Below are positions 14,339-21,216 of a stretch of 29,775 nucleotides of DNA, in pieces. The stretch is from CAZUPF01 sp964622035 (GTDB lineage Bacteria; Patescibacteriota; WWE3; JAUXAW01; JAYEID01), in contig CAZUPF010000004.1 of assembly GCA_964622035.1 (NCBI GenBank), positions 1 to 29,775 of the forward strand, written 5' to 3'. Positions within the stretch are counted from its first letter, which is position 1, and every line of letters starts with the position of its first letter. A program made the position numbers and the translations under genes. Below the pieces are notes generated by a model. It did no database searches and was not told where the DNA came from. It worked only from the letters and a program-made list of their open reading frames with translations.

Positions 14339-14980
14339 CTAGGACTGGCAGTCTCCAGCTCCAATCCCCAAACGGGCCAGCTCTGCACCCAACACCGTTT
14401 CCGAACCGTGTCCTGGTAGAACTCGGGTAGGGTAGGGGAGGGTGGCAACCTTCACTAAGGACTCTCTCAGCTGGGCCGGATTCCCACCCGGAATATCGGT
14501 CCGACCGACACCATTTTTGAATAACAAATCACCAGAAAACAGAATGTCCAAGGACTGTTCATAAAGACAAACGCTCCCCGGGGAGTGGCCCGGAGTATGG
14601 ACCACCGCCAACGAGTATTTCCCCACGGTAACGTTCTCTCCCGCAGCAAAGTAGCCATCGGCCATCGGCGGCTCGGTAACCCCCAACCCAAAAAGCGTCT
14701 GCGCCGCAACCTGAGCTAAAGCAAGCTCCTCTTTTGCCTCCGCAAAAATCAAAAAAGGTGCCTTCGTCTCCTCCCGTAGCTGGGCCACACCACCCACATG
14801 ATCAAAGTGGCCGTGGGTCGCCAAGATAGCTTTTAATTCCAGTCTCAGCGCCGCCAGCCGCTCAGCTATTCTTTCCGTCCCACCGTCGGGGTCAATCACC
14901 ACCGCCACCCGCGCAGCCTCGTCACCAAAGAGGTAACAGCTCGTCGCCAACGGGCCGACCACAAACTTTTCAAGGATCAT
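14339..14980 (-). CDS. MBL-fold metallohydrolase (glyoxalase II-like)
   Basis: A 213-residue metallo-beta-lactamase-fold enzyme. The metal-binding motif THGHFDH (residues 55-61) is complete. It is followed by HTPGHSPGSV, the FSGDLLF aspartate strand, GRTDIPGGN and the final LPGHG histidine. This set and the length match the YcbL/GloB-like hydroxyacylglutathione hydrolase group. The true substrate is open, since glutathione is unlikely in this type of organism. It acts in the cytoplasm; no signal is present. An extended -10 TGCTAGAAT (14995-14987) lies six bases before the ATG and there is no SD, so the mRNA is probably leaderless. It is divergent from the SPFH unit. Confidence 0.92.
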   Translation of the reverse strand: MILEKFVVGPLATSCYLFGDEAARVAVVIDPDGGTERIAERLAALRLELKAILATHGHFDHVGGVAQLREETKAPFLIFAEAKEELALAQVAAQTLFGLGVTEPPMADGYFAAGENVTVGKYSLAVVHTPGHSPGSVCLYEQSLDILFSGDLLFKNGVGRTDIPGGNPAQLRESLVKVATLPYPTRVLPGHGSETVLGAELARLGIGAGDCQS

Positions 14981-14986
14981 TAGTTA

Positions 14987-14995
14987 ATTCTAGCA
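14987..14995 (-). promoter_or_regulatory. extended -10 promoter of the MBL gene
   Basis: TGCTAGAAT on the minus strand, ending six bases before the ATG at 14980. No -35 is recognisable. It is one of seven copies of TGCTANAAT found at likely starts in this window. Confidence 0.6.
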
Positions 14996-15031
14996 AGTTG
15001 GGAGCCGCGGGGTACGTAGTATCTTATAAAA

Positions 15032-15060
15032 TTGACATTTGGCTGTTCTTTTGCTATAAT
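15032..15060 (+). promoter_or_regulatory. consensus promoter of the SPFH/coiled-coil unit
   Basis: TTGACA (15032-15037), exactly 17 bp, TATAAT (15055-15060) with extended TGC: a perfect sigma-70-type promoter, the strongest in the window. The leader is about 140 bases. Confidence 0.85.
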
Positions 15061-15104
15061 CCTTGGAGTTTTAACCCCTACCCAAAAGTTCGTTAACAAT
15101 CTAA

Positions 15105-15144
15105 GCCCAAAAAGGGCGAAGGAGGCGCTTTTTCTATGATCTGA
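15105..15144 (+). promoter_or_regulatory. leader hairpin with SD-like loop and two-codon ORF
   Basis: GCCC and GGGC pair around AAAAA (15105-15117). Alternatively GCG (15116-15118) and CGC (15126-15128), with A/T flanks, pair around AAGGAGG. This AAGGAGG (15119-15125) is followed ten bases later by ATG ATC TGA at 15136-15144, a start, one codon and a stop. It could be an attenuator or a leader minicistron, or chance. Confidence 0.3.
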
Positions 15145-15210
15145 GGTGGCACGCTCAAGAGTTGCAGTACGGTAATGTCTGAAGTCCTAACCACACAAAG
15201 GAGGCTAGAC

Positions 15211-16740
15211 GTGTCAGAGGTACTGAAGTGGGTCGGCAATGCAGTATCAAGCTTCACGAGTATCGCGGCAGTCGCGCTACTGGCTGTCGTAATTCTGTTA
15301 GCCCTAGCGCGACGGTTGCGCCATGTTCCCATGGAGACGGCGCTGATCGTACTTGGCCGTAAGCGCAATATAGTCACAGGAGGGGTCGTGTTTGTCCCTC
15401 CCATCATCACGAAAACCCAGAAAGTGGACCTGGCGGTAAGGATGATCTCTGTCCCAAAGGACACCGTCCTCACCAAACCTGTCGTGCCGGTCACTTTGGA
15501 CTGGATCGCCAAAGTCCAAGTTAAGTCGGATGATGCAAGCATTCTCATCGCTGCCAGAGCTCTAGGCGATAAGAGCGACAAGCAGATCGAGGACCTCGTC
15601 ACCGATAACTTAGGTGGTGCCTTCCGCGAGGTGGTTGCCACCCTCACTCCAGAGCAGGTACTCCTCGATAAGGAAGCCCTCGCCAAGAGTGTTACGGCCT
15701 GCGCCACATCGGAAATGAGCAGCCTAGGAATGGAGATTCTCTCGCTGAACGTCGCGGAGATCACCGATGCCCAGGGCTACTACGAGGACCTTGGCCGGCC
15801 GCAGATCGCCGCAACCAAGAGAGACGCCGAAATCGCCAAAGCTGAGGCAGAGCGTGACTCCCGTGTGAAAGCCGCCGAATCAAAACAGACTGCCGAAACG
15901 GCGGAGATCGCGTCCGAACTGGCAATTGCCAAAGAAAAGAAAGACAGGGACGTGCAGATGGCCGAGTTTAAGAGGGAGACCGAGGCCCTGAGAGCCACGT
16001 CCGAGATGGCCTTCGACCTGCGGCAGGCCGATATAGACAAAGAACTCGCCGCGAAGGAGGGTGCGACTGAGATCGAGAAGCAGAAACAGGCCGCCCTTGC
16101 TGCACAGGAGAGGATTGCCGTCACCAAGAAGACAATGCGGGCAAGCGTAATCGAACCGGCATTGGCCGCTCAGGAAGCCGCAAAGGCCACCGCCGATGGC
16201 GCAGCCTACACGAAGGAGGTCGGGGCCAAAGCAGACGCCGAAGCGACCAGGCTCACGGCCGTCGCTACAGCAGAGGAAACCCGACTCACTAAGACAGCTA
16301 CGGCCGACGGCGACAAGGCGCTCGGTGCAGCCAAAGCTGAATCCGAAGAGATGCTACTCAAGGGTAAGGCCGCGGGTGAGCGCGATCTGGCCAATGCCCG
16401 AGCCGCCGAAGGGCGGGTCAACATTCAAGAACTGGCCCTCAGGTTGCACTACGAAACCGAGGTCAAGAAGGCGGAAGCTGTTGCTGCCGCCGTCGGGGAG
16501 ATGCTCAAGGATGTCAAACTCACCTATGTAGGCGGGTCACCCAGCGCTAGTGGGGGCTCAAACCCCATAGCCGAAACGATCAGTGGTGTTGTCCCCGCGG
16601 TAGCGCAGATGGTTGCCCAGGTCACGGGGATGACCGGCATGTCTGTTGGAGAGGTCATTGCTGAGGTGATGAGCTTGGGCAAGAACACTGAGGCCACCGA
16701 AATCACCGAGGGCACCGAGAATCCTGGTGACGAGGCCTGA
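15211..16740 (+). CDS. SPFH/flotillin-like membrane scaffold protein
   Basis: A 509-residue protein if started at the GTG at 15211, which has an ideal SD (AAAGGAGG at 15197-15204, six-base spacer). The upstream ATG at 15175 has none. One membrane helix (about residues 13-35) is followed by the SPFH/Band 7 domain (VPMETALIVLGRKRNIVTGGVVFVPPI to about 190, with LGMEILSLNVAEITD). A long Ala/Glu/Lys coiled coil (about 195-425) comes next, then a Gly-rich region and a hydrophobic C-terminal stretch with GMTGMSVGEVIAEVM. This is the flotillin layout: such proteins oligomerise at the membrane and organise protein or lipid platforms. No NfeD partner is nearby; a coiled-coil gene follows instead. Transcription is from a consensus promoter. 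Confidence 0.85.
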   Translation: MSEVLKWVGNAVSSFTSIAAVALLAVVILLALARRLRHVPMETALIVLGRKRNIVTGGVVFVPPIITKTQKVDLAVRMISVPKDTVLTKPVVPVTLDWIAKVQVKSDDASILIAARALGDKSDKQIEDLVTDNLGGAFREVVATLTPEQVLLDKEALAKSVTACATSEMSSLGMEILSLNVAEITDAQGYYEDLGRPQIAATKRDAEIAKAEAERDSRVKAAESKQTAETAEIASELAIAKEKKDRDVQMAEFKRETEALRATSEMAFDLRQADIDKELAAKEGATEIEKQKQAALAAQERIAVTKKTMRASVIEPALAAQEAAKATADGAAYTKEVGAKADAEATRLTAVATAEETRLTKTATADGDKALGAAKAESEEMLLKGKAAGERDLANARAAEGRVNIQELALRLHYETEVKKAEAVAAAVGEMLKDVKLTYVGGSPSASGGSNPIAETISGVVPAVAQMVAQVTGMTGMSVGEVIAEVMSLGKNTEATEITEGTENPGDEA

Positions 16741-16751
16741 TCAAACATACA

Positions 16752-16776
16752 GGGATGGTGGCCTAGCCACCATCCC
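16752..16776 (+). other. intercistronic hairpin in the SPFH unit
   Basis: GGGATGGTGGC (16752-16762) pairs perfectly with GCCACCATCCC (16766-16776) around CTA. There is no T-run, so it more likely sets mRNA stability or partial readthrough between the two genes than stops transcription. Confidence 0.7.
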
Positions 16777-16800
16777 CCAGCCATAAGGAGGCTATGCAAC

Positions 16801-17520
16801 ATGGCAGGAGAAGAAAGTATGGAAGGTCGGGCGGCGGGTGCCACAATGACGGCTCGGGAAGAGCGGTCCGAAGAGCGTACTGTTGACCGCCTTGCGCGAC
16901 AAGTCAAAAGCCTCAAAAACCGGTTCGACCGGGTCGCCAAGGCGGCCAAAAGACGGGAAGAGGATTTCGGTACTGTCCGCTCACAATCCGCACAGGTCTC
17001 GAAACTCCGCGAGGAGGTGCGAGAGCTAACGCAGACTGTGCAAGGGACTAAACGCCAGCTGGATGGACTGGTGCGGGAAAACGGGCGCCTCAGGACGCGA
17101 GTCAAGCGCCTCGAATCCCGCCGGCCGGATACAACGCCCGCCCCACGCGAGGAGGTTCGCCCGCTGAGGGTGGTGGAGCAAGCCCCCACAAGGCGACCCA
17201 AACGGGATCCCGGCAGAACCTTCGGACAGGCGGCGGGCCGCGTTCCAACGGAACAAGAGATTCGGGATATAGCCCGGCGCGAGGCTCAAGAAGCTCTCGC
17301 TGGACGCAATATCGCCGATCTCATCGCCGAAGTCCAACCGGGTCTGGGCGCCAAGATTCAAAAGCTCAGCCCCTTACTCAGGAAGCTGGGCATCGACCTT
17401 GATGCCGGCGAGATGGTGACCGCGGTCATCGATGCTATTCTGGACCGGATCGACCTTGACCAGATCATCAGGGAGGTCGTCTCCAAGCTCCAAAGCAGAT
17501 CCAGGAACAGCAGATACTAG
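16801..17520 (+). CDS. coiled-coil protein partnered with the SPFH protein
   Basis: A 239-residue protein with no membrane segment and very high charge. Residues 1-20 are flexible, about 25-110 form a heptad-type coiled coil (VDRLARQVKSLKNRFDRVAKAAK, VSKLREEVRELTQTVQGTKR), 112-150 is a Pro/Arg-rich linker, and 155-235 is a helical C-terminal domain (IRDIARREAQEALAG, LIAEVQPGLGAKI). I recognise no family. The SD AAGGAGG (16785-16791) precedes the ATG by nine bases. It shares the SPFH promoter and ends in a strong terminator. A role as soluble partner of the SPFH scaffold is inferred only from linkage and coiled coils. Confidence 0.75.
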   Translation: MAGEESMEGRAAGATMTAREERSEERTVDRLARQVKSLKNRFDRVAKAAKRREEDFGTVRSQSAQVSKLREEVRELTQTVQGTKRQLDGLVRENGRLRTRVKRLESRRPDTTPAPREEVRPLRVVEQAPTRRPKRDPGRTFGQAAGRVPTEQEIRDIARREAQEALAGRNIADLIAEVQPGLGAKIQKLSPLLRKLGIDLDAGEMVTAVIDAILDRIDLDQIIREVVSKLQSRSRNSRY

Positions 17521-17532
17521 TACCACGCTACA

Positions 17533-17586
17533 AAGCACGGAGTGCGGTTGCAGATGCAACCAACCGCACCCGTGCTTCTTTTTTTT
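17533..17586 (+). terminator. strong intrinsic terminator of the SPFH unit
   Basis: AAGCACGG pairs with CCGTGCTT, and inside it GTGCGGTTG pairs with CAACCGCAC. The hairpin is followed by a run of nine T to 17586. Confidence 0.92.
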
Positions 17587-17596
17587 CCCAGCCAAC

Positions 17597-17627
17597 TTGA
17601 CAAACCCCACCTCGTTCTTAATAATAT
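17597..17627 (+). promoter_or_regulatory. promoter of the DUF4349 gene
   Basis: TTGACA (17597-17602) with AATAAT at 17 bp (17620-17625) or TAATAT at 19 bp (17622-17627). The ATG follows at 17638, so the leader is at most a few bases. Confidence 0.6.
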
Positions 17628-17637
17628 AGTCAGTAAG

Positions 17638-18540
17638 ATGAATAAATACCTCAAATACACTCTCTTGTTCGCCCTCTTCGTTATTGCTGTTTTTATAATT
17701 AAAGCGCTGCTGGGGCTTGGCCAGACGCCACTGCCCTCCCGTTCCTCGCAAGGAATTCTCCCCGATACCCTCGTTTCCGAGAGTATTCCCACGGTCGGCG
17801 GGGGAGAGGAAGCTAAACTAGCTAGCGCCGAGGAACCAGAGACAGCTGCCGGCGGCAGCATCTCCGAACGCCTGGTGATCAAGACAGCCACACTCTCTTT
17901 ACTGGTCAAAAACACCGCGGCGGCCGTCGAAAAGGTCAAGGAGGCCGCAACCCAACTGAGCGGGTTTGTGCTCTCCTCCCGCACCTATTTCACCGATGCC
18001 AAAAAAGAGCACCTGGTCGGCGAGGTCACCATCAAAGTTCCTCAGGAAAAATTTAGCGAGGCGGTAAAACTACTCAAAGAACAAGCGTTAAAGGTTGAAA
18101 GCGAATCCATTCAGGGCCGAGATGTTACCGAAGAATACACGGATCTAGAGAGCCGCCTCCGTAACCTCGAGGCCGCGGAAACGCAGCTTCTAAAACTGAT
18201 AGAACGCTCCGGAGAAGTGTCCGATATCCTGGAAGTTCAACGCGAGATCACGCGCGTCCGCGAGGGAATCGAATTAATCAAAGGGCGGATGAAGTACCTT
18301 ACCGAGTCTGCCCAAATGTCCACCATCACCGCGTATATTGCCACCGAAGAATCCGAACTCCCCATTGTTGAGGAAGGCTGGCGCCCACTGGCCGTTGCCA
18401 AAAAAGCGCTCCGGAGCACCGTCGCCTTTTGGCAAAGTATTGGTTCGGCCCTAATTTGGATGGCCGTCTTCGGTGCCCCTCTGGCCCTACTCGTAGTGCT
18501 CCTCCGTCTCCTCCGACGGCGCCAAACACCGACCTCGTAG
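17638..18540 (+). CDS. DUF4349 family membrane protein
   Basis: A 300-residue protein. It starts at the ATG at 17638, because upstream in-frame codons lie in the preceding terminator. The N-terminal membrane helix is residues 5-22, an extracytoplasmic DUF4349 domain spans about 75-255, and a C-terminal helix lies at about 270-292, followed by RRRQTPTS. The family pattern is clear: LVIKTATLSLLVKN, GEVTIKVPQEKF, the paired helices DLESRLRNLEAAETQLLKLI and EVQREITRVREGIELIKGRMKYL, and STITAYI. The function of DUF4349 is unknown. The domain resembles two-helix coiled-coil hairpins held between membrane anchors. The initiation region has no SD. Confidence 0.88.
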   Translation: MNKYLKYTLLFALFVIAVFIIKALLGLGQTPLPSRSSQGILPDTLVSESIPTVGGGEEAKLASAEEPETAAGGSISERLVIKTATLSLLVKNTAAAVEKVKEAATQLSGFVLSSRTYFTDAKKEHLVGEVTIKVPQEKFSEAVKLLKEQALKVESESIQGRDVTEEYTDLESRLRNLEAAETQLLKLIERSGEVSDILEVQREITRVREGIELIKGRMKYLTESAQMSTITAYIATEESELPIVEEGWRPLAVAKKALRSTVAFWQSIGSALIWMAVFGAPLALLVVLLRLLRRRQTPTS

Positions 18541-18579
18541 TCTTTACGAACTCCAACCACACCCACCGCCATCTCCCGA

Positions 18580-18608
18580 TTGACAAATAAAAACTTTTTG
18601 GCTATTCT
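18580..18608 (+). promoter_or_regulatory. promoter of the zinc-ribbon gene
   Basis: TTGACA (18580-18585), 17 bp, TATTCT (18603-18608). The leader is about 47 bases and carries an SD. Confidence 0.65.
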
Positions 18609-18661
18609 CCCGCCACACACGCTTATTACCCAAGGCAAACTCTCGAGAGGAGGTGATGGGA

Positions 18662-18859
18662 ATGGCCACATACGAATGTTCTGAGTGCGGCTACGAGCAA
18701 GAGCAGCCGGGGCGCTGTCCCGAGTGTGACATCGATCTCGAAGCCCAGAAAACCGAGGAAGTCGTCGATGGTGGGGAGCTGGCTGGGACTGACGAGGTAG
18801 TTAAGGAGGAAGGGGAAGAGGAAACGACCGCGGGCGACCAAGAAGAAACGGTGCTTTGA
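18662..18859 (+). CDS. small zinc-ribbon protein with acidic tail
   Basis: A 65-residue protein. Two CxxC knuckles, CSEC and CPEC, within the first 25 residues should bind one zinc as a rubredoxin/zinc-ribbon type fold. The rest is a disordered acidic tail rich in Glu. I chose the ATG at 18662, eight bases after the SD AGAGGAGG (18646-18653); the ATG at 18656 and GTG at 18653 are too close to it. It has its own promoter and a terminator follows. Such ribbons occur in transcription and redox proteins, and nothing here decides between them. Confidence 0.75.
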   Translation: MATYECSECGYEQEQPGRCPECDIDLEAQKTEEVVDGGELAGTDEVVKEEGEEETTAGDQEETVL

Positions 18860-18867
18860 AAAAAGTA

Positions 18868-18909
18868 AACAAAACCCCTAGAACTTTTCAAGACTGGGGG
18901 TTTTGTTTT
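18868..18909. terminator. bidirectional terminator between convergent genes
   Basis: AACAAAACCCC (18868-18878) pairs with GGGGTTTTGTT (18897-18907) and continues into T on the plus strand. The minus strand has its own T-rich run (complement of 18860-18866). It serves the zinc-ribbon gene and the convergent 171-residue gene. Confidence 0.75.
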
Positions 18910-18987
18910 GGGAAAAAGAGATCCCAAGTACCCCAACTTGCGGGATACCTGGGAAGAACGGGCCAAAGCCCCCCGAAAAACTGAGCC

Positions 18988-19503
18988 TCACTCGGCCACC
19001 GGAAGAGCCGCGCAAGGACTTTCCAAGAGCGTAAGGGCGCAATTGCGAATTCTAGACCAGACCTCCTCAACCAAACAGTGCTCAGGCTGCCAATCGGGGT
19101 TGCGCACAACATCCACCAGAAACTCTCTCCAGAGCGGGTGGATGTTTAGACGACGAGACCGCCCCAGCACCTTCTCAATATCCCGCAAAGCAGCCGGGGC
19201 ATGGTGCGCCAAACCCCTGCCCAGCACCAGTTCCAGGACAGCCTCAATAATCCTCCCGTTCAGCAGATCCGCAGGGCTAGCTACCCTCCTAGCATAAGCC
19301 AAGAGACGCGGCCACAGGTCACCCACGGCCGCATAAAGCTCAGCCTCGCGCACCGGATCTTCGGTCAGAAGATCTTCCCAGTTCTCGGCACCAGCTCCAT
19401 CCAGCCTCGTTTGCACAGTCCATTGAGCCGTACGCCCGTGTCTCGACCCGAGCGCCAAAGCAACACTCTCCCTGTTAATGGGGTGAAGCGTCCTGCTCGT
19501 CAT
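18988..19503 (-). CDS. soluble protein of unknown function
   Basis: A 171-residue protein with no signal or membrane segment, Arg- and Leu-rich and mostly helical. Residues 45-75 contain PVREAELYAAVGDLWPRLLAY, and the C-terminal half has WREFLVDVVRNPDW. I recognise no family. It has a clear SD (AGGAGGAGAAGG region before the ATG at 19503) and its own promoter, so expression is well supported, and it is monocistronic. Its leadered style groups it with the lineage-specific genes of the window rather than with the nearby tig-clpP genes. Confidence 0.7.
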   Translation of the reverse strand: MTSRTLHPINRESVALALGSRHGRTAQWTVQTRLDGAGAENWEDLLTEDPVREAELYAAVGDLWPRLLAYARRVASPADLLNGRIIEAVLELVLGRGLAHHAPAALRDIEKVLGRSRRLNIHPLWREFLVDVVRNPDWQPEHCLVEEVWSRIRNCALTLLESPCAALPVAE

Positions 19504-19558
19504 ATCCTTCTCCTCCTCTTCTTTGAACTATCAATCCAGCTTCAAAACCAGCACGGAT

Positions 19559-19587
19559 AGTCTATCACCACCCGATAACTTTTACAA
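19559..19587 (-). promoter_or_regulatory. promoter of the 171-residue gene
   Basis: On the minus strand TTGTAA (19587-19582), 17 bp, TAGACT (19564-19559) with an extended TGA. The leader is about 50 bases. Confidence 0.55.
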
Positions 19588-19617
19588 CTAGGCCTAGGCT
19601 TTTTCGAAATCCCGCAA

Positions 19618-19646
19618 TTGAAAAAACCATTAGGCCGTGCTAGAAT
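19618..19646 (+). promoter_or_regulatory. promoter of tig-clpP
   Basis: TTGAAA (19618-19623), 17 bp, TAGAAT (19641-19646) with extended TGC. The ATG is at 19654, seven bases on, so the mRNA should be leaderless. Confidence 0.75.
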
Positions 19647-19653
19647 CCATATC

Positions 19654-20538
19654 ATGAAAACAGAGTTAGAAAGGCTTTCCAATTCGGAAGTTAAAGTAAC
19701 CGTCACCGTTCCGACAGAAAAAGTTGACGAGGCTTTCCAAAAAGCATTGACCGAGATCGCCGAAAATACCGAGCTGAAAGGTTTCCGCAAGGGAAAGGCC
19801 CCCCTCGGGGAAGTGGAAAAACAGCTAGACCAGGGAGAACTTAACGGGCGCGTGGTTAATCTACTGATTCCCGAGGCCTACACCGCCGCGATAAAAAAAG
19901 AGAATCTAAAACCAATTGCCGATCCGCGAATTGAAATCAAGAAATTCGCCCGTGGTAACGAATTCGTTTTTGAAGTACGAACAGCAGAAATGCCGGAGGT
20001 TGCGCTGGGAGATTGGCGGGGAGCCCTAAAAGGTCTCGCCGGGAAGGCCCAGATCGCCACCGCGGCCACAATCACTGACGCTAAAAACAAGGCTGAGGAA
20101 AAGGGTAACCAGAAAAAGGTTAATCTCCCCAAGCTCCTGGAGGCGCTCACCAACACAGCCAAAGTAGAACTTCCAGGGATCCTGGTAGAAGATGAGGTTT
20201 CCCGAATGCTCACCAGACTCAATGACCGCCTGGCCACCCTTGGACTTTCGCCGCAAGAATACCTAAAAAACCGCGGGCAGTCCAAAGAGGGGCTGCAGCA
20301 GGAGAGTGCCCAAGAAGCCAAGAAGTTACTGAAAACTGAGTTTGTTCTCGCCAAACTAGCCGAGGAGCTGAGCATCGAAATCAAAGAAGAGGAAATAGCC
20401 GAGGCCATTGAGGCTACACCCGATGAGGCCGCGAAAAAGTCCTTAAACACCCCAGAAAGCCGAGCCTACATAAAGGCCATAATCCGCAAGAACAAAACCG
20501 TCGAAGAGTTGCTCAAAATTACGGGGTCCTCACGCTAA
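19654..20538 (+). CDS. tig: trigger factor lacking the PPIase domain
   Basis: A 294-residue ribosome-bound chaperone; the usual length is about 430. The N-terminal ribosome-binding domain is intact, with the signature loop GFRKGKAP (residues 43-50). After VFEVRTAEMPEVALGDW the sequence passes straight into the C-terminal helical chaperone domain (VNLPKLLEAL, VEDEVSRMLTRLNDRLATLGLSPQEYL), so the FKBP-type prolyl isomerase domain is missing. I start at the ATG at 19654, seven bases after a -10 box. ClpP begins two bases after the stop, forming a tig-clpP unit as in many bacteria. The domain loss looks clean, with no frameshift. Confidence 0.92.
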   Translation: MKTELERLSNSEVKVTVTVPTEKVDEAFQKALTEIAENTELKGFRKGKAPLGEVEKQLDQGELNGRVVNLLIPEAYTAAIKKENLKPIADPRIEIKKFARGNEFVFEVRTAEMPEVALGDWRGALKGLAGKAQIATAATITDAKNKAEEKGNQKKVNLPKLLEALTNTAKVELPGILVEDEVSRMLTRLNDRLATLGLSPQEYLKNRGQSKEGLQQESAQEAKKLLKTEFVLAKLAEELSIEIKEEEIAEAIEATPDEAAKKSLNTPESRAYIKAIIRKNKTVEELLKITGSSR

Positions 20539-20539
20539 T

Positions 20540-21109
20540 ATGTATGTACCCCTCGTCATCGAGCAGTCCGGCCGCGGCGACCGCGCCTACGATATCTACT
20601 CCCGTCTGCTGAAAGAGCGTATTATTTTTGTTGCGGGACCGATCAGCGACCTCTCTGCCAACACGATCATCGCTCAGCTGCTTTACCTGCAGAGCGAAGA
20701 TCCCAAAAAAGAGATCAAGCTGTACATCAATTCCCCCGGCGGTTCGGCCTACGCCGGCCTGGCTATCTACGACACTATGCAACAGCTAGGTCCAGACATC
20801 CAAACAATGGCTATCGGCATCGTAGCTTCGGCGGCTACCCTGCTCCTGTCCTCGGGAACCAAAGGCAAGCGGGTGTCACTACCAAATGCCGTCATCCACA
20901 TTCACCAACCACTCGGCCAGACCCAGGGCCAAGCCACTGATATTGAGATTGATGCCAAGGAGATTCTCCGCCTCAAGGATCTTTTTGCGAAAAAGCTGGC
21001 CAAGCACACTGGCCAAACAAGCAAAAGGGTCCTCAACGACTCCGACCGCGACTTCTACATGACAGCACCACAAGCCAAGAAGTATGGCATAATTGACAAG
21101 GTAATTTAG
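20540..21109 (+). CDS. clpP: ATP-dependent Clp protease proteolytic subunit
   Basis: A 189-residue serine protease subunit of the normal length that forms the tetradecameric chamber fed by ClpX or ClpC. The catalytic triad is present: Ser97 in GIVASAATLLL, His122 in VIHIHQP and Asp171 in DSDRDFYMTA. The oxyanion-region INSPGGSAYAGLAIYDTM is intact. It is probably made without a propeptide, since family homology begins within the first residues (VPLVIEQSGRGDRAYDIYSRLLKERIIF). It follows tig by one base, without an SD, so translation is coupled. Its TAG stop shares its last G with the first base of tRNA-Val. Confidence 0.97.
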   Translation: MYVPLVIEQSGRGDRAYDIYSRLLKERIIFVAGPISDLSANTIIAQLLYLQSEDPKKEIKLYINSPGGSAYAGLAIYDTMQQLGPDIQTMAIGIVASAATLLLSSGTKGKRVSLPNAVIHIHQPLGQTQGQATDIEIDAKEILRLKDLFAKKLAKHTGQTSKRVLNDSDRDFYMTAPQAKKYGIIDKVI

Positions 21110-21185
21110 GGCGGGTAGCTCAGCTGGTTAGAGCGTCACGTTGACATCGTGAAGGTCGTAGGTTCGACTCCTATCCCGCCCACCA
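21109..21185 (+). tRNA. tRNA-Val (anticodon GAC)
   Basis: Acceptor GGGCGGG/CCCGCCC, anticodon stem TCACG/CGTGA with loop TTGACAT, CCA encoded at 21183-21185. Its first base is the last base of the clpP stop codon, so it is probably cut out of the tig-clpP transcript. Confidence 0.96.
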
Positions 21186-21201
21186 CCCCCCCCCTCGTTA
21201 G

Positions 21202-21210
21202 TGCTAGAAT
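21202..21210 (+). promoter_or_regulatory. extended -10 promoter of the DHH gene
   Basis: TGCTAGAAT ends six bases before the ATG at 21217, implying a leaderless mRNA. No -35 is visible; that position lies in the tRNA-Val end. Confidence 0.6.
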
Positions 21211-21216
21211 CTATTC

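Noticed and set aside
15175..15210. Upstream ATG for the SPFH protein
   Set aside because: It has no SD, whereas the GTG at 15211 follows AAAGGAGG at ideal spacing; the extra 12 residues are not part of the membrane helix.
15093..15764. Long minus-strand ORF of 223 codons opposite the SPFH gene
   Set aside because: Its serine/arginine-rich translation mirrors the SPFH codons, and the plus strand has promoter, SD and a recognisable domain.
16524..17201. Minus-strand ORF of 225 codons opposite the SPFH end and coiled-coil gene
   Set aside because: It spans two plus-strand genes and their intergenic hairpin, and is full of Ser/Arg as expected for a shadow frame.
19878..20450. Minus-strand ORF of 190 codons inside tig
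   Set aside because: It lies wholly antisense to trigger factor, with no initiation signals.
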